Assembly: GCA_037447655.1 (NCBI GenBank) | Contig: JBBHKE010002920.1 | Span: 1-64,000 of the forward strand | Reading direction: 5' to 3' | Length of the DNA stretch: 64,000 nt | Source: Zygnema cylindricum | Lineage: Eukaryota; Streptophyta; Zygnematophyceae; Zygnematales; Zygnemataceae | Part shown: positions 10,528 to 22,470 of the stretch, piece after piece | Position numbering within the stretch: the stretch's first letter is position 1 | Layout of the letters: every line of letters begins with the position of its first letter | Notes under the pieces: generated by a model | Database searches by the model: none | What the model saw: the letters and a program-made list of their open reading frames with translations, nothing else | What the model was told of the DNA's origin: nothing | Position numbers and translations under genes: made by a program

Positions 10528-13500
10528 ATGGAGGTCTCAGAGTCACAGGTTATGGGCCCACCCTCTAGGGTACCAATCTTTAATGGAACTGGCTTCATAT
10601 ACTGGGAAAGTATGATGATAGGAGCTCTATGCGAAAAAAGGTTTTGGGGGATAGTGAGTGGACGGTTGGGGCGTCCATCAAGTCTTTGAATTCCTCTAGG
10701 GTTTGGAGGAACCAGATTCACCAAGAAAGAGGACCCACCTTCAACGGAGGAAACAAAAGAAGGAGAGGTGGTGGACAAAGGAAAAGAGAAGGAGACGACC
10801 ACACCAATAGCAAGTGGTTCGACATTCATGTCACCTATTCCGAGGAATGAGGAGAATGATACTGAAACCTGGGACTTCAACAATATGGCGGCAAAGCACT
10901 TCATCCTACGCCATCTCACTCAAGGACTTGCATGTCCTCATTTGCAGGTAGAAAGAGCATCCGATCTTTGGATGGCTCTCATAGAGATGTACCGAAGTGG
11001 TACGATTCAGCAACAACAGTTGGCTGATCAGAAAGTTAAGGAGTATGTATACAAAGGGGGAAATATGTTGGATTTTTGCAATGAGCTTGCTACACTCTTC
11101 ATGGAGCTACACAGTGCGGGAAAAGATTTTAGTGAAAAAGAAAAGGTTAACTGTTTACTGATGAAGTTACCTGATGAGTTCGTGAACATAGTTTACCGTG
11201 TGCAGGACTTGCCTGACTCAAGGTGGATATGGAACTCAGTGGTAGGGATGATTCTCGTTCAAGAGAATACAATTGAGATCCGAAGGGGAGGAAAGAGTGG
11301 CCAAGCCTTGGCAACATCGACTGATTGGAGGAACAGGGATTCCCGAAAACCGGTCGGAAACTATGGGGGTAGGGAGCAGAAAAAACAGGCCGATGAGTTC
11401 GAACCAAGGGCTCCCAAAGGACTATGTCACTTTTGTAAGAAACCGGGGCACTATATGGCAGAGTGTACTAAGCTAACCGAGCTTCGGTTAAAGGAGGGGC
11501 AGACCGGTGGTACCCCGAGAGGAAAGAAAAAGGCCCTTGTCACACAGGTACTTGAGGCTGAATCCGAGGACGAGGACGATGAGCTCCTTTTGGATGAAGA
11601 GTTGGAGGCGAAAAATGAGGTCAAAATTCTACGAAGGCAGAAATGTGCTTACGGTGGATTGAAAGGTGAAGCAGGCTGGATTGTAGATTCAGGTGCCTCC
11701 ATGCACATGTGTAAGGATAGACACCTGTTCACTAAGATAAGAAACATTCCCACCGTAGAGATAGAGTACAGGGATGGGAGGATAGTCACCACTACTCTTG
11801 TAGGATCGGTAGATCTAAAAGTGTTAGTGGAAGGAAAGACATCCATATTAACATTCTCCGATGTATTGTTTATTCCGAAGCTGAACAAAAATCTTATCTC
11901 TACATCAGTATTAGATGATAAGGGTTTTTTTACTAGCACTAGGGAAGGAGTCTTTACTGCTAGTTTTGAGGATGATGTCTATTTCATTGCTAACAAAGGT
12001 AGCCATGGGATGTTTAGGCTGATCTTAAGTAATGAAAAGAAGAAACTTTATTATGCTGGTGTTCATGATATTATGATGTGGCATAAGAGGCTTGGGCATG
12101 TGAATCTAGATAAGTTAAGAGAGATGAAAAAGATGGGAGTGGTGGAAGGGATTCAAATCAGTGAGAGTGATGATATAAGTGATTGTAGTGGATGTGCTCA
12201 AGGTAAAGCACACAGATTACCCTTTCCTAAGTCAGCCACCTATAAGGGGGAAAAAATTCTAGATCTAGTACACACAGATATTTGGGGACCGGCTAAAGTG
12301 CCCTCACCGGGGGGGAAGAGATTTATGATGACTATAACTGATGATTGGTCTCGGTATTCCCGGGTATATTTTTTGAAAAACAAGTGCGAAGCTGAGGATT
12401 GTTTTAGACAATATAAAGCATGGAGCGAAAAACTCCATGAAACTCCAATCAAGAGAGTAAGGAGTGACAATGGTGGAGAGTATACTTCTAACCAGTTTGA
12501 GGATTTTTTGAGGGAAGATGGGGTTCAACACCAAAAGACAGTTCCAGAAAATCCGGAACAGAATGGGGTAGCTGAAAGGTTAAATAGAACACTAAGTGAT
12601 AGTGCTAGAAGTATGTTGTCAGATAAAAAGATAGGGAAAAGGTTTTGGGTAGAAGCAATGAACTGTGCTAATTACCTCAAGAATAGAGTTCTTACTTCAG
12701 CTATAAAAGATCAAACACCTTATGAGAGATGGACAGGCCGGAAACCAGACATATCTCACTTAAAGGTTTTCGGCAGTCTAGTGTTCAGTCTAGATACAGA
12801 TCGGTCCAATTGGAAACTAGATCCTAAAGGAAAACCGGGATACTTATTAGGATATGATGAAGATGTTAAAGGATATAGAGTTTATGATCTAAAAAAGGAA
12901 GATATAATCTTAGTAAAGCATCTAGTAGTTATGGATGAAGGAAAGTCTGTGGATCCCTTCAAATATACGAAGTCAGTAAAAATCAGATTTGAGTCAGAAA
13001 ATTCCGATGACTCTGAGCTTCCTAACTATCCAGGTTTTAGAGAAGATGACATTCTTGCAGGAACAAATCAGACCGAAAAGGACTCGGCTGTGGAAACTCC
13101 AGTGACAACTCTACTCGAAGCGGAAGACGTGGTGGAAATTGATTCGGAATTAAGGGATAGGGGAGAAGCCGAGTTTGTTCGAAAGAATCCACGAGAACCA
13201 TCTATTCCGGCCTCAGATTTTGAGGGGGGGAGGAGAAGTAGCAAAAGATTGCAAGAAAAACAGGTTAATGACAAGGTAACTAAACTATCTCATCAAGATG
13301 AACCTCAAACTTATGGAGAGGCGATGACTTGTCCAGAAAGAAACCGGTGGAAGACAGCCATCAATGAGGAGATGGCTTCAATCATGGCAGCCGGTACTTG
13401 GGAGCTGGTGGACTGTCCACCTAACCGAAAACCAATCGGTTGTAAGTGGGTTTTCAAATTAAAACTGAACCCAGATAACACAATCGAACGCTACAAGGCC

Positions 13501-13602
13501 AGATTAGTGGCAAAGGGATTTACACAAAAGGAAGGAATTGCTACGAGGAAACCTTTGCCCCGGTGGTCAGATTTCCCTCCGTCCGCATACTTCTCAGTTT
13601 AG
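10528..13602 (+). pseudogene. C1 gag-protease-integrase-RT N-terminus
   Basis: One frame from the ATG at 10528 (inside the LTR) to 13602, interrupted by a single TGA at 10687; it is open from 10768 on. Gag has a zinc knuckle CHFCKKPGHYMAEC. Protease shows VDSGAS. Integrase has the zinc finger (WHKRLGHVN ... CSGC), aspartates in HTDIWGP and RSDNGGEY, and the glutamate block EQNGVAERLNRT. RT begins with [18 protein letters not shown]. The frame ends after a one-base deletion at about 13539. It is the best-preserved gag-integrase in the window. Confidence 0.92.
10548..10562 (+). other. Primer binding site, half initiator tRNA-Met type
   Basis: GGTTATGGGCCCACC directly follows the LTR end CA. 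It is the complement of GGTGGGCCCATAACC, which I recall as the anticodon arm of plant initiator tRNA-Met. It lies within gag codons QVMGPPS. Confidence 0.8.
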
Positions 13603-14885
13603 CAGCGGCGGAAGACATGGAAGTGCATCAGATGGACATCAAGACAGCCTTTTTGCATGGAGAATTGGAAGAGGAGATCTTCATGCGACAACCCGAAGGT
13701 TTTGTGGAGGAAGGAGAGGAGAGTAAGGTATGCCGGCTGATTAAATCTCTTTATGGTTTAAAACAGGCACCTCGACAATGGAATAAGAAGCTTGATGAGT
13801 TTCTTACCGGTCTGCAAAATTCGGATCAGCTCAAATCACTCAATCTATGTTTTCGAAGATGAGGAAGGTTTGATATTTATTGCAATTTATGTTGATGATT
13901 TGCGTTGGTCTTAAGCAAGTCATTAGATAAAATTAACAAACTAAAATGAGATCTTAGAAGCCGCTTTGACATGAAAGATCTCGGCGAAGCAAAGAATATT
14001 TTAGGAATTCAAATGGAGAGAGATAGAGGGAATAGGATTATAATACTCACTCAGAAAGAAGCAATTGGTAATATGCTAGAAAAATTTCAAATGGAGAAAG
14101 CAAACGGATGTACTACTCCCATGGATTTGAAGAAAGTGTGTGAGGGGAGTGAAGAGGGAGGAATATTGATCATTAATGATAAGATAGATGAGATAAAAAG
14201 AAGATTTATGGAAAATATCCCTTATCGGCAAATTCTAGGCAGTTTAATATATTTTATGAATTGTAACCGGCCGGATATAGCTGCAGCCGTAGGAGTCATC
14301 AGCGAGAGTCTAAATGAACCAAAAAAGAGAGACTAAGAGGCTGCCAAAAGGGCGATGAGGTATCTGGTGAGGACAAGGGAATTGTGGTTACATTTGGGAG
14401 GGGAGCACACTGACATCACAACCTGGAGTGATGCGAGTTATGGAGATGTGCCTTTAAGGTGGTGTACAACTGGATATTTGTTGCAAATTGGATTTGGTGC
14501 ATGTTGTTCGAGTAGCAAGCAACAAAAAATAGTTGCTCACTCCACTATGGAGGTTGAATACATGGCTTCCTGTGCTGCCACCAAAGAATTAATGTGGGTG
14601 AAATCTCTTCTTGAAGAACTTCAATTCGTTAAGATAAGAACTGATAATGTTTTTTGTAATAATCAAGTTGCTATTTCTATTGCAGCTAATCCGAAACATC
14701 TCTTCAAAGCTAATTGTATGGATATTAGACTAAGCTGTGTCAAAGAGAAGGTTGAAAATAAAATCATTAAACTGGTTCATAAAACTGATAAAGAAATGAT
14801 TGCAGACATGATGACAAAACCAGTACCTTTCCCTAAGTTGATTTATTGCAGAGAAAACTTTGGGTTAAAATTGAAAAGTGACTAA
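13563..14885 (+). pseudogene. C1/D chimeric RT and RNase H
   Basis: RT and RNase H spread over several frames. 13563-13862 is C-type (VHQMDIKTAFLHGELEEE, SLYGLKQAPRQWN). The YVDD box at about 13888 is followed by a frame break. From 13971 the sequence is D-type (MKDLGEAKNILGIQMERD, then WSDASYGD, TMEVEYMAS and CNNQVA). The changes EAEY to EVEY and CDNQ to CNNQ, plus a TAA at 14334, show decay. It ends just before the purine tract. Confidence 0.88.
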
Positions 14886-14890
14886 GAATT

Positions 14891-14898
14891 AAGGGGAG
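14891..14898 (+). other. Polypurine tract of C1
   Basis: AAGGGGAG directly precedes the 3' LTR start TGTTGAAAAG. Confidence 0.8.
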
Positions 14899-15799
14899 TG
14901 TTGAAAAGAGATAATTAATAGTTCACTTCTATATTTTATTAAGAATGTAAAGAGAGAGAAAGAGAGAACCAAAGGCACGCCATTGCTACCGCGTCATTTA
15001 GAAGGAGGTAGAATGAAATAGAAGGTATTTTACTATTTGTAGCAAAATATTGCCTCTGTTCGGATTTCAACCAGGGTCTGCGGACTACTATCTAGACCTA
15101 AGCCTTACCCATTAAGGCACTATTGAAACGATAAACGTATTATGTTTCACGCATATTCATCTATTTATTAAACAGACTAATTTACAGCAAACTAACGAAA
15201 ACACACATTAAACAATTCATGCATGGAAGCGAATTGAAGCCCTATAAATACAAATGATCGAACGGCCACAATTGCTGCCGCCACCCGCAATAAACTTTCG
15301 GCGGCCTTTGGGGATAGCGTCACGCGACGCCACGTGGAACCATTCTATTGGATACCGGAGAAAATGGGATGAGGAACCATGGCTTCGTTTTGACAGGCGT
15401 CACTTTGATAGCCATGTCGTACAATGGTCGTACAATAAGGACATTGCCTAGTGTACCTTCTTATACTATATAGTGTTTCTATTGGTCTAAGGTTTAGTAG
15501 TAGGCAGTCGTAAGTAGGCAGACCACGACTTAGTGAAATTTAGGTTCCTCTCTCTAAGAGAGCTTGTAACTATAAAGGTCATCTTTACAAGACATTACTT
15601 ACTACTTAGGGGAGCAAATTAAGTGATTATGTTTGCATTTGAGTCAAGGGAGTCTTCTCCTCACAGGGATTAGAGTGGTCAAAATATTTGAGTTCATGGG
15701 CGGGGCTTAATCACCGGGAAAGTAGAAGGGGCAAATATTAATTTAGAGGCTTTACATAGGCTGCTTATTCTTAGGGTCAATAGAGACCACAAAATTTCA
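14899..15799 (+). repeat. C1 3' LTR, D family
   Basis: 901 bp from TGTTGAAAAGAG to AAAATTTCA, matching the LTRs of element D rather than the C1 5' LTR. It contains an antisense tRNA-like module at about 15046-15130, a CCACGTGG G-box near 15330 and a GTAC/TATA region near 15420-15475. The ATG normally found 20 nt before the end is ATA here. Confidence 0.9.
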
Positions 15800-18480
15800 G
15801 TTATGCTCTCGGAAAGCTTCACAAGCTTTCCCTACCACAAGTTTTTGATCACCGAGCCACAAATCTCCTTGGTATTATTCACTCTGATGTTTTCAGCCCT
15901 TCCAAAGTTCCCTCTTTTGGTGGCAGCCGCTATTTTGCCACCTTTACAGACGTCTACTCCCGGTACAGTTTCCTATACTTCATGAAGGAGAAGAGAGAAG
16001 TCTTCACTCACTTTAAGCACTAGAAAATCTGGGCGGAGAAACTTCACGACAAATCTATTCTTGCTTTGCGGACGGATAATGGTGGAGGGTATGTATCCTA
16101 TGCCTTTGCTGATTTTTTTAAAGAAAATGGCATCTCTTCTGAATTTACTTCTCCGTACACACCGGAACAAAATGGTGTGGCCGAGAGACTTAATTAGACT
16201 TTGATTGAATGTTGTCGCACTATGATGGCCGATAAAGGTGTAGATCAAAAGTTTTGGGGGGAAGCTTTTCATTGTGCTTCCTACATTAGAATTAGGGTGG
16301 AAACCAAAGCTGTTAAGGGTAAGACACCTTATGAAGTGTGGACAGTCAAAAAGCCAAATGTCGGTCATTTTAAAATCTTTGGTAGCAAATGTTTTATCTT
16401 GGATAATCTTCCTAATTAGAAGCTTAGTCCAAAATCTTTACCTGATGTCTTTTTATGCTATGATGATGAATCTACAAGTAATACAGTGTAAAATCCTCAA
16501 AGAGGATGCCTACAAATAGCCAAGAATATTCAGATAAAAGAAGAGAGTGAATCTATGGATGTTTTTAGTATGGATGCAACAGAAAGGAATAAGAAAACAC
16601 AAGAGTATATTATTCTTGAGCATGTACCTTTAACTCCATTTTCTTCTACTTCCTCTACCTCTCGCCTGAATGCCTTTGGGCCGTCAGATCCTCTTTATGG
16701 AGCTACTCCTTCTCTTGATCTTCCTACCACTTTACGCCCTCTGTGGCGAACTAGGGGACCAACAATAGGGGACCAACAATTCTCGCGTCAGATTTTCTAG
16801 GGGGAAGAAGGCAAAGTAGCCGCCTTCGAGGCGACCAAGTGGAGAGTGCTATATCTGCAAACACAGGGGAGCCGCTTACTATTCAGTAAGCTTTTCTTGT
16901 TCTTGAAATACATCATTGGATATCGGCTTCAAATGACAAGAAAAAGTCAATTATGGAAGCCCAAACTTTGGAACTTGTGGAGCTCCCACCGAACCAAAAA
17001 GTTATCGGTTTTAAGTGAGTGCTCGATTAAAATTGAATCTTGATAACACAATTGAGAGATATAAAGCTAGACTGGTCGCTAAGGGATTTAGCCAGAAGGA
17101 GGGAATTGATTATGAAGAGACCTTCTCTCCTGTGGTTTGTTTTCCTACTGTTAGAGTTTTGTTGTCTCTTGCTGCAATAAACGATATAGAATTGCATCAG
17201 ATGGACATTAAAACGACTTTTTTCAAGGCGATTTAGAGGAAGAAATTAATATGAAGTAGCCAAGGATGTATGCAGAACAAGGGAAAGAAAATCTGATATG
17301 TAAACAGTTGAAGTCCCTGTATGGTCTGAAACAAGCTTTGAGACAATGGAACCTGAAATTACATGAGTATTTAACTAATCTTAGCTTTACCAGGAAGAGT
17401 TCAGATCACTCAGTCTATGTAATATAAGGTGAAGAGGGAGTGATTTATGTGGCAATGTATGGAGATGATTTGTTGTTGATTAGCAAATCTATCAATGAGA
17501 TTAATAAAATAAATTCAACTTTGAATTCTCGGTTGAAATGAAGGACTTGGACGAGTCTAAGTATATTCTAGGAATTCAGGTCGAAAGAGACAGGAAACAA
17601 AAAAATATTAATTTAACTCAGAAAGAAGCAATCGAAAACATGCTAGAAAAGCAATCGGGAACATGCTAGAAAAGTTTGGCATGTCAAAAGCAAAAAGGAG
17701 TGCCACCCCTATGGAATTCAAACATAAGTTAGACGGTATGGAAACAAATTGTGGTGTTTTGGTTGATGATTTCTTAGATTCAAAGAGGCAGATTCTATCT
17801 CCTCGATTCCTTATAGTCAGATTGTCGGAAGCCTCATTTATTTCATAAACTGTACCAATCCAGACATTGTAGTGGCCGTTGGAGCTTTGAGCCAAAGCTT
17901 GCAAAATCCGAGGAAGTCGGACTATGAGGCAGCAAAGAGAGTTCTTTGTTATCTTGCACCAACTCGAAATCTTAGACTCTCTCTCGGTGGAGAGGAAGTC
18001 AAAATTCATACATGGAGCAATGCGAGCTACGGAGATATGCCCATGTGACGCTCCACCGCTGGATACATTTTGAAAGTCAGTAGTGGAACTTGCTGCTGGA
18101 GCAGCAAACTTCCGAAGATAACAACTCAGTCTACCATGGAGGTTGAGTACATGGCTGCCAGCTCGGCACTTAAGGAGTTACTTTGGGTAAAGTCTCTCTT
18201 CTAAGAGCTTCTATTTATGCAATCTGGACCTCAAATAGTGTGGTGTGATAATCAGGTAGCCATAGGAACTGCATCTAATTCAAGCCATCATTTTATGAGT
18301 AAACACATTCACATCAAGTTGCAGTTTGTGAGACAAAAGGTGATGGGAAAGTCTTGAAGTTCAGTTATTTATCGGATGAGCAAATGGTTGCTGACATGAT
18401 GACAAAACCTTTGCCCGCACCCAAATTACAATTATGTAAGGATGCATGTGGGTTAAGTGACTAGTGAGTCTAAATCTTAA
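15800..18480 (+). pseudogene. Fragment I: lineage 1 integrase-RT-RNase H
   Basis: Begins abruptly in integrase at the end of the C1 LTR and runs to RNase H, closely resembling element A. Integrase keeps FTDVYSRY-like and RTDNGGGY-like segments and an EQNGVAERLN block. RT has MYGDDLLLIS, with glycine replacing valine in YVDD. RNase H shows WSNASYGD instead of WSDASYGD. Many stops and frameshifts interrupt it. Its gag, protease and 5' LTR are absent, probably removed by the deletion that made C1 chimeric. Confidence 0.85.
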
Positions 18481-18488
18481 GGGGAGTG

Positions 18489-18680
18489 TTTTTTTTGGAA
18501 AACTTTAATCCTTTCTATTTCTCGGTTGTGAAAGAGAGAGAGAGCTGTTCAGGACTTAGTTTATTTTTTAGTAAGTCTGGTTCAGTATAAGCTAAAATTT
18601 GTGTGAAAGTGAAATTGGGCGGTCACGGTCCAGTCACATTAGGGACACGCGTCGCCTGTTGCAAGGAATGCTTGAGTATG
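18489..18680 (+). repeat. Truncated 3' LTR of fragment I
   Basis: Follows the purine tract AAGGGGAG and starts TGTTTTTTTTGG. It matches about the first 180 bp of the element A LTR, including GAGAGAGCTGTTCAGGACTTA. It is cut at 18681 by another LTR. Confidence 0.8.
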
Positions 18681-19681
18681 TGTAATTGTGTGACCTCCAT
18701 TGGTACACAGAATGTCCAGCTTATGTGAAGCCTCTAGGATAGTATATGCACTTTTGACTTTGACAGTGAATAAGTCCCACCTTGGGACGCAAAAACTCTT
18801 ACCGACTACACCCTTTTGTAGCCTAGACTCCCTTGAGTGCGCTGCAAAAAGAATCACTGAAATTGCTCAACTGAGCATTAAGTTATGGCTGACCAAAGTT
18901 GGTCTATAAATACAAGTGCACTCTGGGAGAGAGGCTGGAAAACCAAAAATATTCGAAGTCCTAAGCTACCTCTCTAAGCCTACTAATATGGTACTTCGAT
19001 CAATCATAAGACTGTAAAGTACAAGAAGGTATACGTACCGCTGTACTTCTTGTACGGCCATAGTACGGCATGGTCGTTAAGCTGACGAGTGTCAGTTCCG
19101 GAGCCGTAGTTGCTCCTCCCGTGATATCCGCTATCCATCCATATGTTTCCACGTGTCATCCACCGACATCTGGTCCACAAACCGCCAAACGGCTAATTCG
19201 GCATTCCGGCTCCACTGTGAGCCATTCGATCAGATCTGGACATTTGATTTTGTCCGTCGAAATTAAATGTTAAGTCGTATATTTCGTGCGGTCCCGATTT
19301 TGTGCGGACTGGTATGTTTCCATGCATTAATCGTCCCTAATTAGTTAAATGAAATGTTCGGCCCAGTATATCTTTAAATAAATATCGCGCCACATGCATG
19401 TATCGATTTCTTCAAGACTTACCGGATAAGGCGCAAAGTTGGTCCGTACGGTGATCATCCAGAGGTCACTGTTTCAAGTCTCATAAGGGGCGGTTATAAT
19501 TTCCAGAAAAATCTGTACTGAATGATCTGCCTGTCTCCTTTAGTTGCAGCAGGCAGCCATGGCAGCCATTGCTGTCTGAGGACCGCAGCCATTGCTGTTT
19601 GCAGGTCCTCAGTGACTACGACAAGTATGAGGGCTGCAGTAAGTCCAAAAGAAAGACTACAAAATACCTCTCTTTTCAACA
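18681..19681 (-). repeat. Lineage 2 LTR, solo or end fragment
   Basis: Complete-looking LTR of about 1 kb on the minus strand, from TGTTGAAAAGAGAGG (at 19681) to GGTCACACAATTACA (at 18681). It has the tRNA-like module at 19421-19492, a GTAC group near 19015-19065 and the paired CTACA/TGTAG hairpin near 18805. Flanks GTATG and CTCCT do not match, so the insertion context has been rearranged. Confidence 0.75.
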
Positions 19682-20155
19682 CTCCTCCCATCTTCTCCGG
19701 TGTCAAATAATGTTGCGCCATGTGGCACCGCGTGACGCTATCCCAAAGGCCGCCGAAAGCTTATTGCTGGAGGCGGCTATAATGGTGGCCGTCCGATTAG
19801 TTGTATTTATACGGCTTCGATTCGCTTCCATGCATCAATTGATTAATGCGCGTTTTCGTTAGTCTATTGCAAATTAGTCCTTTGAATCAATAGCTAAATT
19901 TGCGTGAAACGTTCCACGTGTATCGTTTTGATAGTGACTCAATGGATAAGACGTTGGTCTATTTAGTAGTCTTCAGACCCCGGTTCAAATCCGGCCAGCG
20001 GCAGTATTTTGCTAAAACTAGTAAAATACTTTCTAATTCATTCTGCCTCCTTCTAAATGATGCGGCAACCATGGCGTGCCTTTGGTCCTCTCTTTCTCTC
20101 TCTTTACATTCTAACTAAAATATAGAAGTGAACTATTAGTCACCTTTTTTCAACA
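19682..20155 (-). repeat. Truncated D-family LTR with tRNA-like module
   Basis: First half of a D-type LTR in reverse orientation, ending TTTTTTCAACA at 20155. It contains a clear tRNA-like stretch at 19932-20005: CTCAATGGATAAGACGTTGG (A-box/D-arm-like), then CCGGTTCAAATCCGG, a perfect T-arm-like hairpin. It is cut at its left end by the preceding LTR. Confidence 0.75.
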
Positions 20156-20308
20156 CTCTATTTATTTTTCCAATACAGACCTAGTAATTTTGCTACTGTA
20201 ATTTTAATTAAGGTAAGTATTACATAAATATGCTTAGAAAACATTCTAAGTATTTTTGGTTTCCTCTCACAACCCTATCTACTGATTATAAAGATTTCAA
20301 ATTACACT
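20156..20308 (-). repeat. Possible fragment of a lineage 1 LTR
   Basis: AAGGTAAGTATTACA followed by CTATCTACTGATTATAAAG resembles the start of the element K LTR (61908-61990) read in reverse. The match is short and diverged. Confidence 0.35.
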
Positions 20309-20926
20309 ACAAGCACACAGATAACACAAAATTTAGTGGTGCGAACACTTAATTTTAACAGCATGAAGTAACATCCGGTTAACATCGGATGGCTCCCATC
20401 TATGTCGCCATTGCGGAACGGCCGCCTTGGTTGTTTATGGTTGTCACGTCTCCATACACCAGGCACCGTATCAGTTGTTGGCAAAATTTGCAGGAAATCA
20501 AAAGACCAATATGGAGGTGACGGGCGTCCTCCTCATAGAGATGTCGTTCAATGGCCGTACAAAATGTACATCCGCACTAGTACCTTTATCTACCGTACAG
20601 TCATTTGATTAGTTGCGTACATCAGTATTAAGGGGTTGAGAGAGGGGTTTTAAGACTTAGAGATTTTGGGTAGGTAGTCGCCTCTCTCTTAGAGAACTTC
20701 TATACAAACCATTATCTTTGCTTTTTGATAATTAATCGTTTAGTTGGGCGTTTTGAGCAATTCTTTTTGCATTGGATTCAAAAGAGTCTAGCCTTCACAG
20801 GTGTGAAGGCACTCAAAGTCATTGCCTGCCAGGGTGGCACTTGTTCTAAGAGGAAGGGTGGCATTTAAAATTATCCCAAACGCTTCAATAATATTCTGTG
20901 TACCAATGGAGGTCACAAAAATTGCA
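20309..20926 (+). repeat. Element E 5' LTR, truncated at its start
   Basis: Contains a GTAC cluster (about 20556-20625), the hairpin GCCTTCAC-AGGT-GTGAAGGC at 20791-20810 with an 8-bp stem, and TGCCAGGGTGGCA. It ends ATTGCA at 20926, followed by the degenerate primer site GGTTATTTGTCCACC. The U3 start, where the tRNA-like module would be, is missing. Confidence 0.75.
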
Positions 20927-22039
20927 GGTTATTTGTCCACCCTCTAGGGTGCCCATCTTCGATGGAACACGGTTTATCTAGTGGAAAAACATGATGAGGT
21001 GAGCATTTTTAGGAAAGAGATAATGGGGCAATGTGAGTGGCCGTGTGGGGCGGTCATCCACACTACTGGGAGCCCCATCGGGATTTGGAGGAATGCCATT
21101 CTTAACTAGATACGGGCACTCGAAAAAAAATGAGGATGATAAAAGAGGGTGTAGTGTCTCCGATACAAGAAAGGAAAAGGAGAAGTTGAGAACGGTGACT
21201 CCGGAACAGGCACCAAAGCTGGTACTGGTGGGAGTGATGCCTAATATTGAGGAGAATGACAAATGATGTCCCGGACTTCAACAACTCTATTGCATATCAC
21301 TTCATTTTAAGTCACCTTTTTCGGAAAGTGGTCGCACCTTATCTTACTGTAGAAAGAGCAGCCGACCTGTGGGAGGCACTTGAAGACATTTATAGAAGTG
21401 GCACAATTCAAGAACTGAATTTCGCGGATTAGAAAATTCAAGTAATTGTTTTCAAAGGAGAGAAATTCTTTGACTTTTGTAATGATATGGCTGGGTTGTT
21501 TGTGGAGTTGGGGAGTGCTAAAAAGGTGCAATGTGAAAAGGAGAAGGTGAATACCTTGTTGATGAAGCTCCGAGAGGAGTATGACAATATTGTCATCAGG
21601 GTTCAGGATTTGCCGAACAGCAAGTGGATTTGGAACACAGTGGTTGGAATGATTTTTTTTTGAGAGAAGACCATTGAGCTTCGGAGCAGAGAGAGAAGTG
21701 GTCAAGCTTTGGCTGCTGGATCAAATAGGAGGGATCAAGTGAACAAGAAACCTTATGGGAGTTTTGGTGGAGGAGAGAGAGGAGTTTAACCGGATGGATC
21801 CAAATCTCGGCCGCCAATAGGGCTTTGCCATTTTTGAAAGAAACCAGATCAGTACATGGCAGAGTGCACCAAGAAGACAAAGCTGCGGCTCAAAGAGAAC
21901 AAATCTGGTGGACCTTTTGGAAAGAAGAAGGCACTTGTGACCACAGAGGTAAAAGGGGTGTTCGTAGAGGAGGAGACTTCGGACAAAGAGGATGAGGAAC
22001 TTTTTCTCAACTAAAAATTGGAGTGAAAAGAGATCTATA
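20927..22039 (+). pseudogene. Element E gag, broken
   Basis: Heavily mutated gag. Readable segments include HFILSHL, RAADLWEALEDIYRSGTIQ, NTLLMKL-like sequence and a zinc-knuckle remnant in which one cysteine codon is altered (CHF then a stop). Several stops and shifts are present. It ends at the element B target site, and gag's downstream partner resumes at 26411. Confidence 0.75.
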
Positions 22040-22235
22040 TGTTGAAATGTATGTATTTTCTAGGTCTTTATTGGAAAAATAAATAGAGTAAGTCAGCAAA
22101 GGCAGCCTGCTTCTCGCTCAACTCTCTCCGGTCCCCATACTTGTTGCAGTCACTGAAGACCAGAGAGAGAGCTAGAGCCATGGCTGTCTAAAGGGGATAG
22201 GCTGATTCGTAGTTTGTACCAAAAGAGGACTGCCA

Positions 22236-22470
22236 AAATCAGGATTTGATCCTAGTACCTACAATCCTTAATAGCCGTTAGCTTTAGCCAATAGCTTAGA
22301 GTCGACGTTGGAATACATAGGGTACAATAGCTATTTATAAAGATACAATAAGAGAATTCTAAACAACTAACAAATAACCAAAAGCTGCTTTAGACCAGAT
22401 TTGAACCAAGGTCTATGGAAATACGTATAGTGGTATGCCTTATCCAATAAGGCATTAACGAAACGATACA
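22236..22470 (-). other. Two successive tRNA-like modules in B LTR
   Basis: On the minus strand the first (about 22236-22310) carries AGGATCAAATCC as in C-type LTRs. The second (about 22398-22470) carries ATGCCTTATTGGATAAGGC and TTGGTTCAAATC as in D-type LTRs. Both are antisense to the element. The 3' LTR has the same pair at about 25371-25605. Confidence 0.65.

Larger units (their letters stand above)
9499..10547 (+). repeat. C1 5' LTR, C family
   Basis: 1049 bp from TGTAGAAACTAATGG to GAGTCACA. From left to right it holds a stem-loop (9574-9627), an antisense tRNA-like module (9718-9795), a GTAC cluster (10150-10235), a hairpin ladder (10351-10454) and the gag ATG at 10528, 20 nt before its end. 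The same order recurs in other lineage 2 LTRs. Confidence 0.9.
9499..15799 (+). mobile_element. Chimeric copia element C1 (C-family 5' half, D-family 3' half)
   Basis: The 5' LTR, gag, protease, integrase and first part of RT match element C2 (52051-59566). From about 13895-13906 onward the RT, RNase H and 3' LTR match element D instead. The two LTRs are from different families and the flanks (GAAAA left, GTTAT right) are not a target duplication. I infer a deletion by recombination between two elements. Confidence 0.85.

Noticed and set aside
19522-19862. Overlapping frames in 19.5-19.9 kb as a host gene
   Set aside because: They span the junction of two LTR fragments and have no domain signature.
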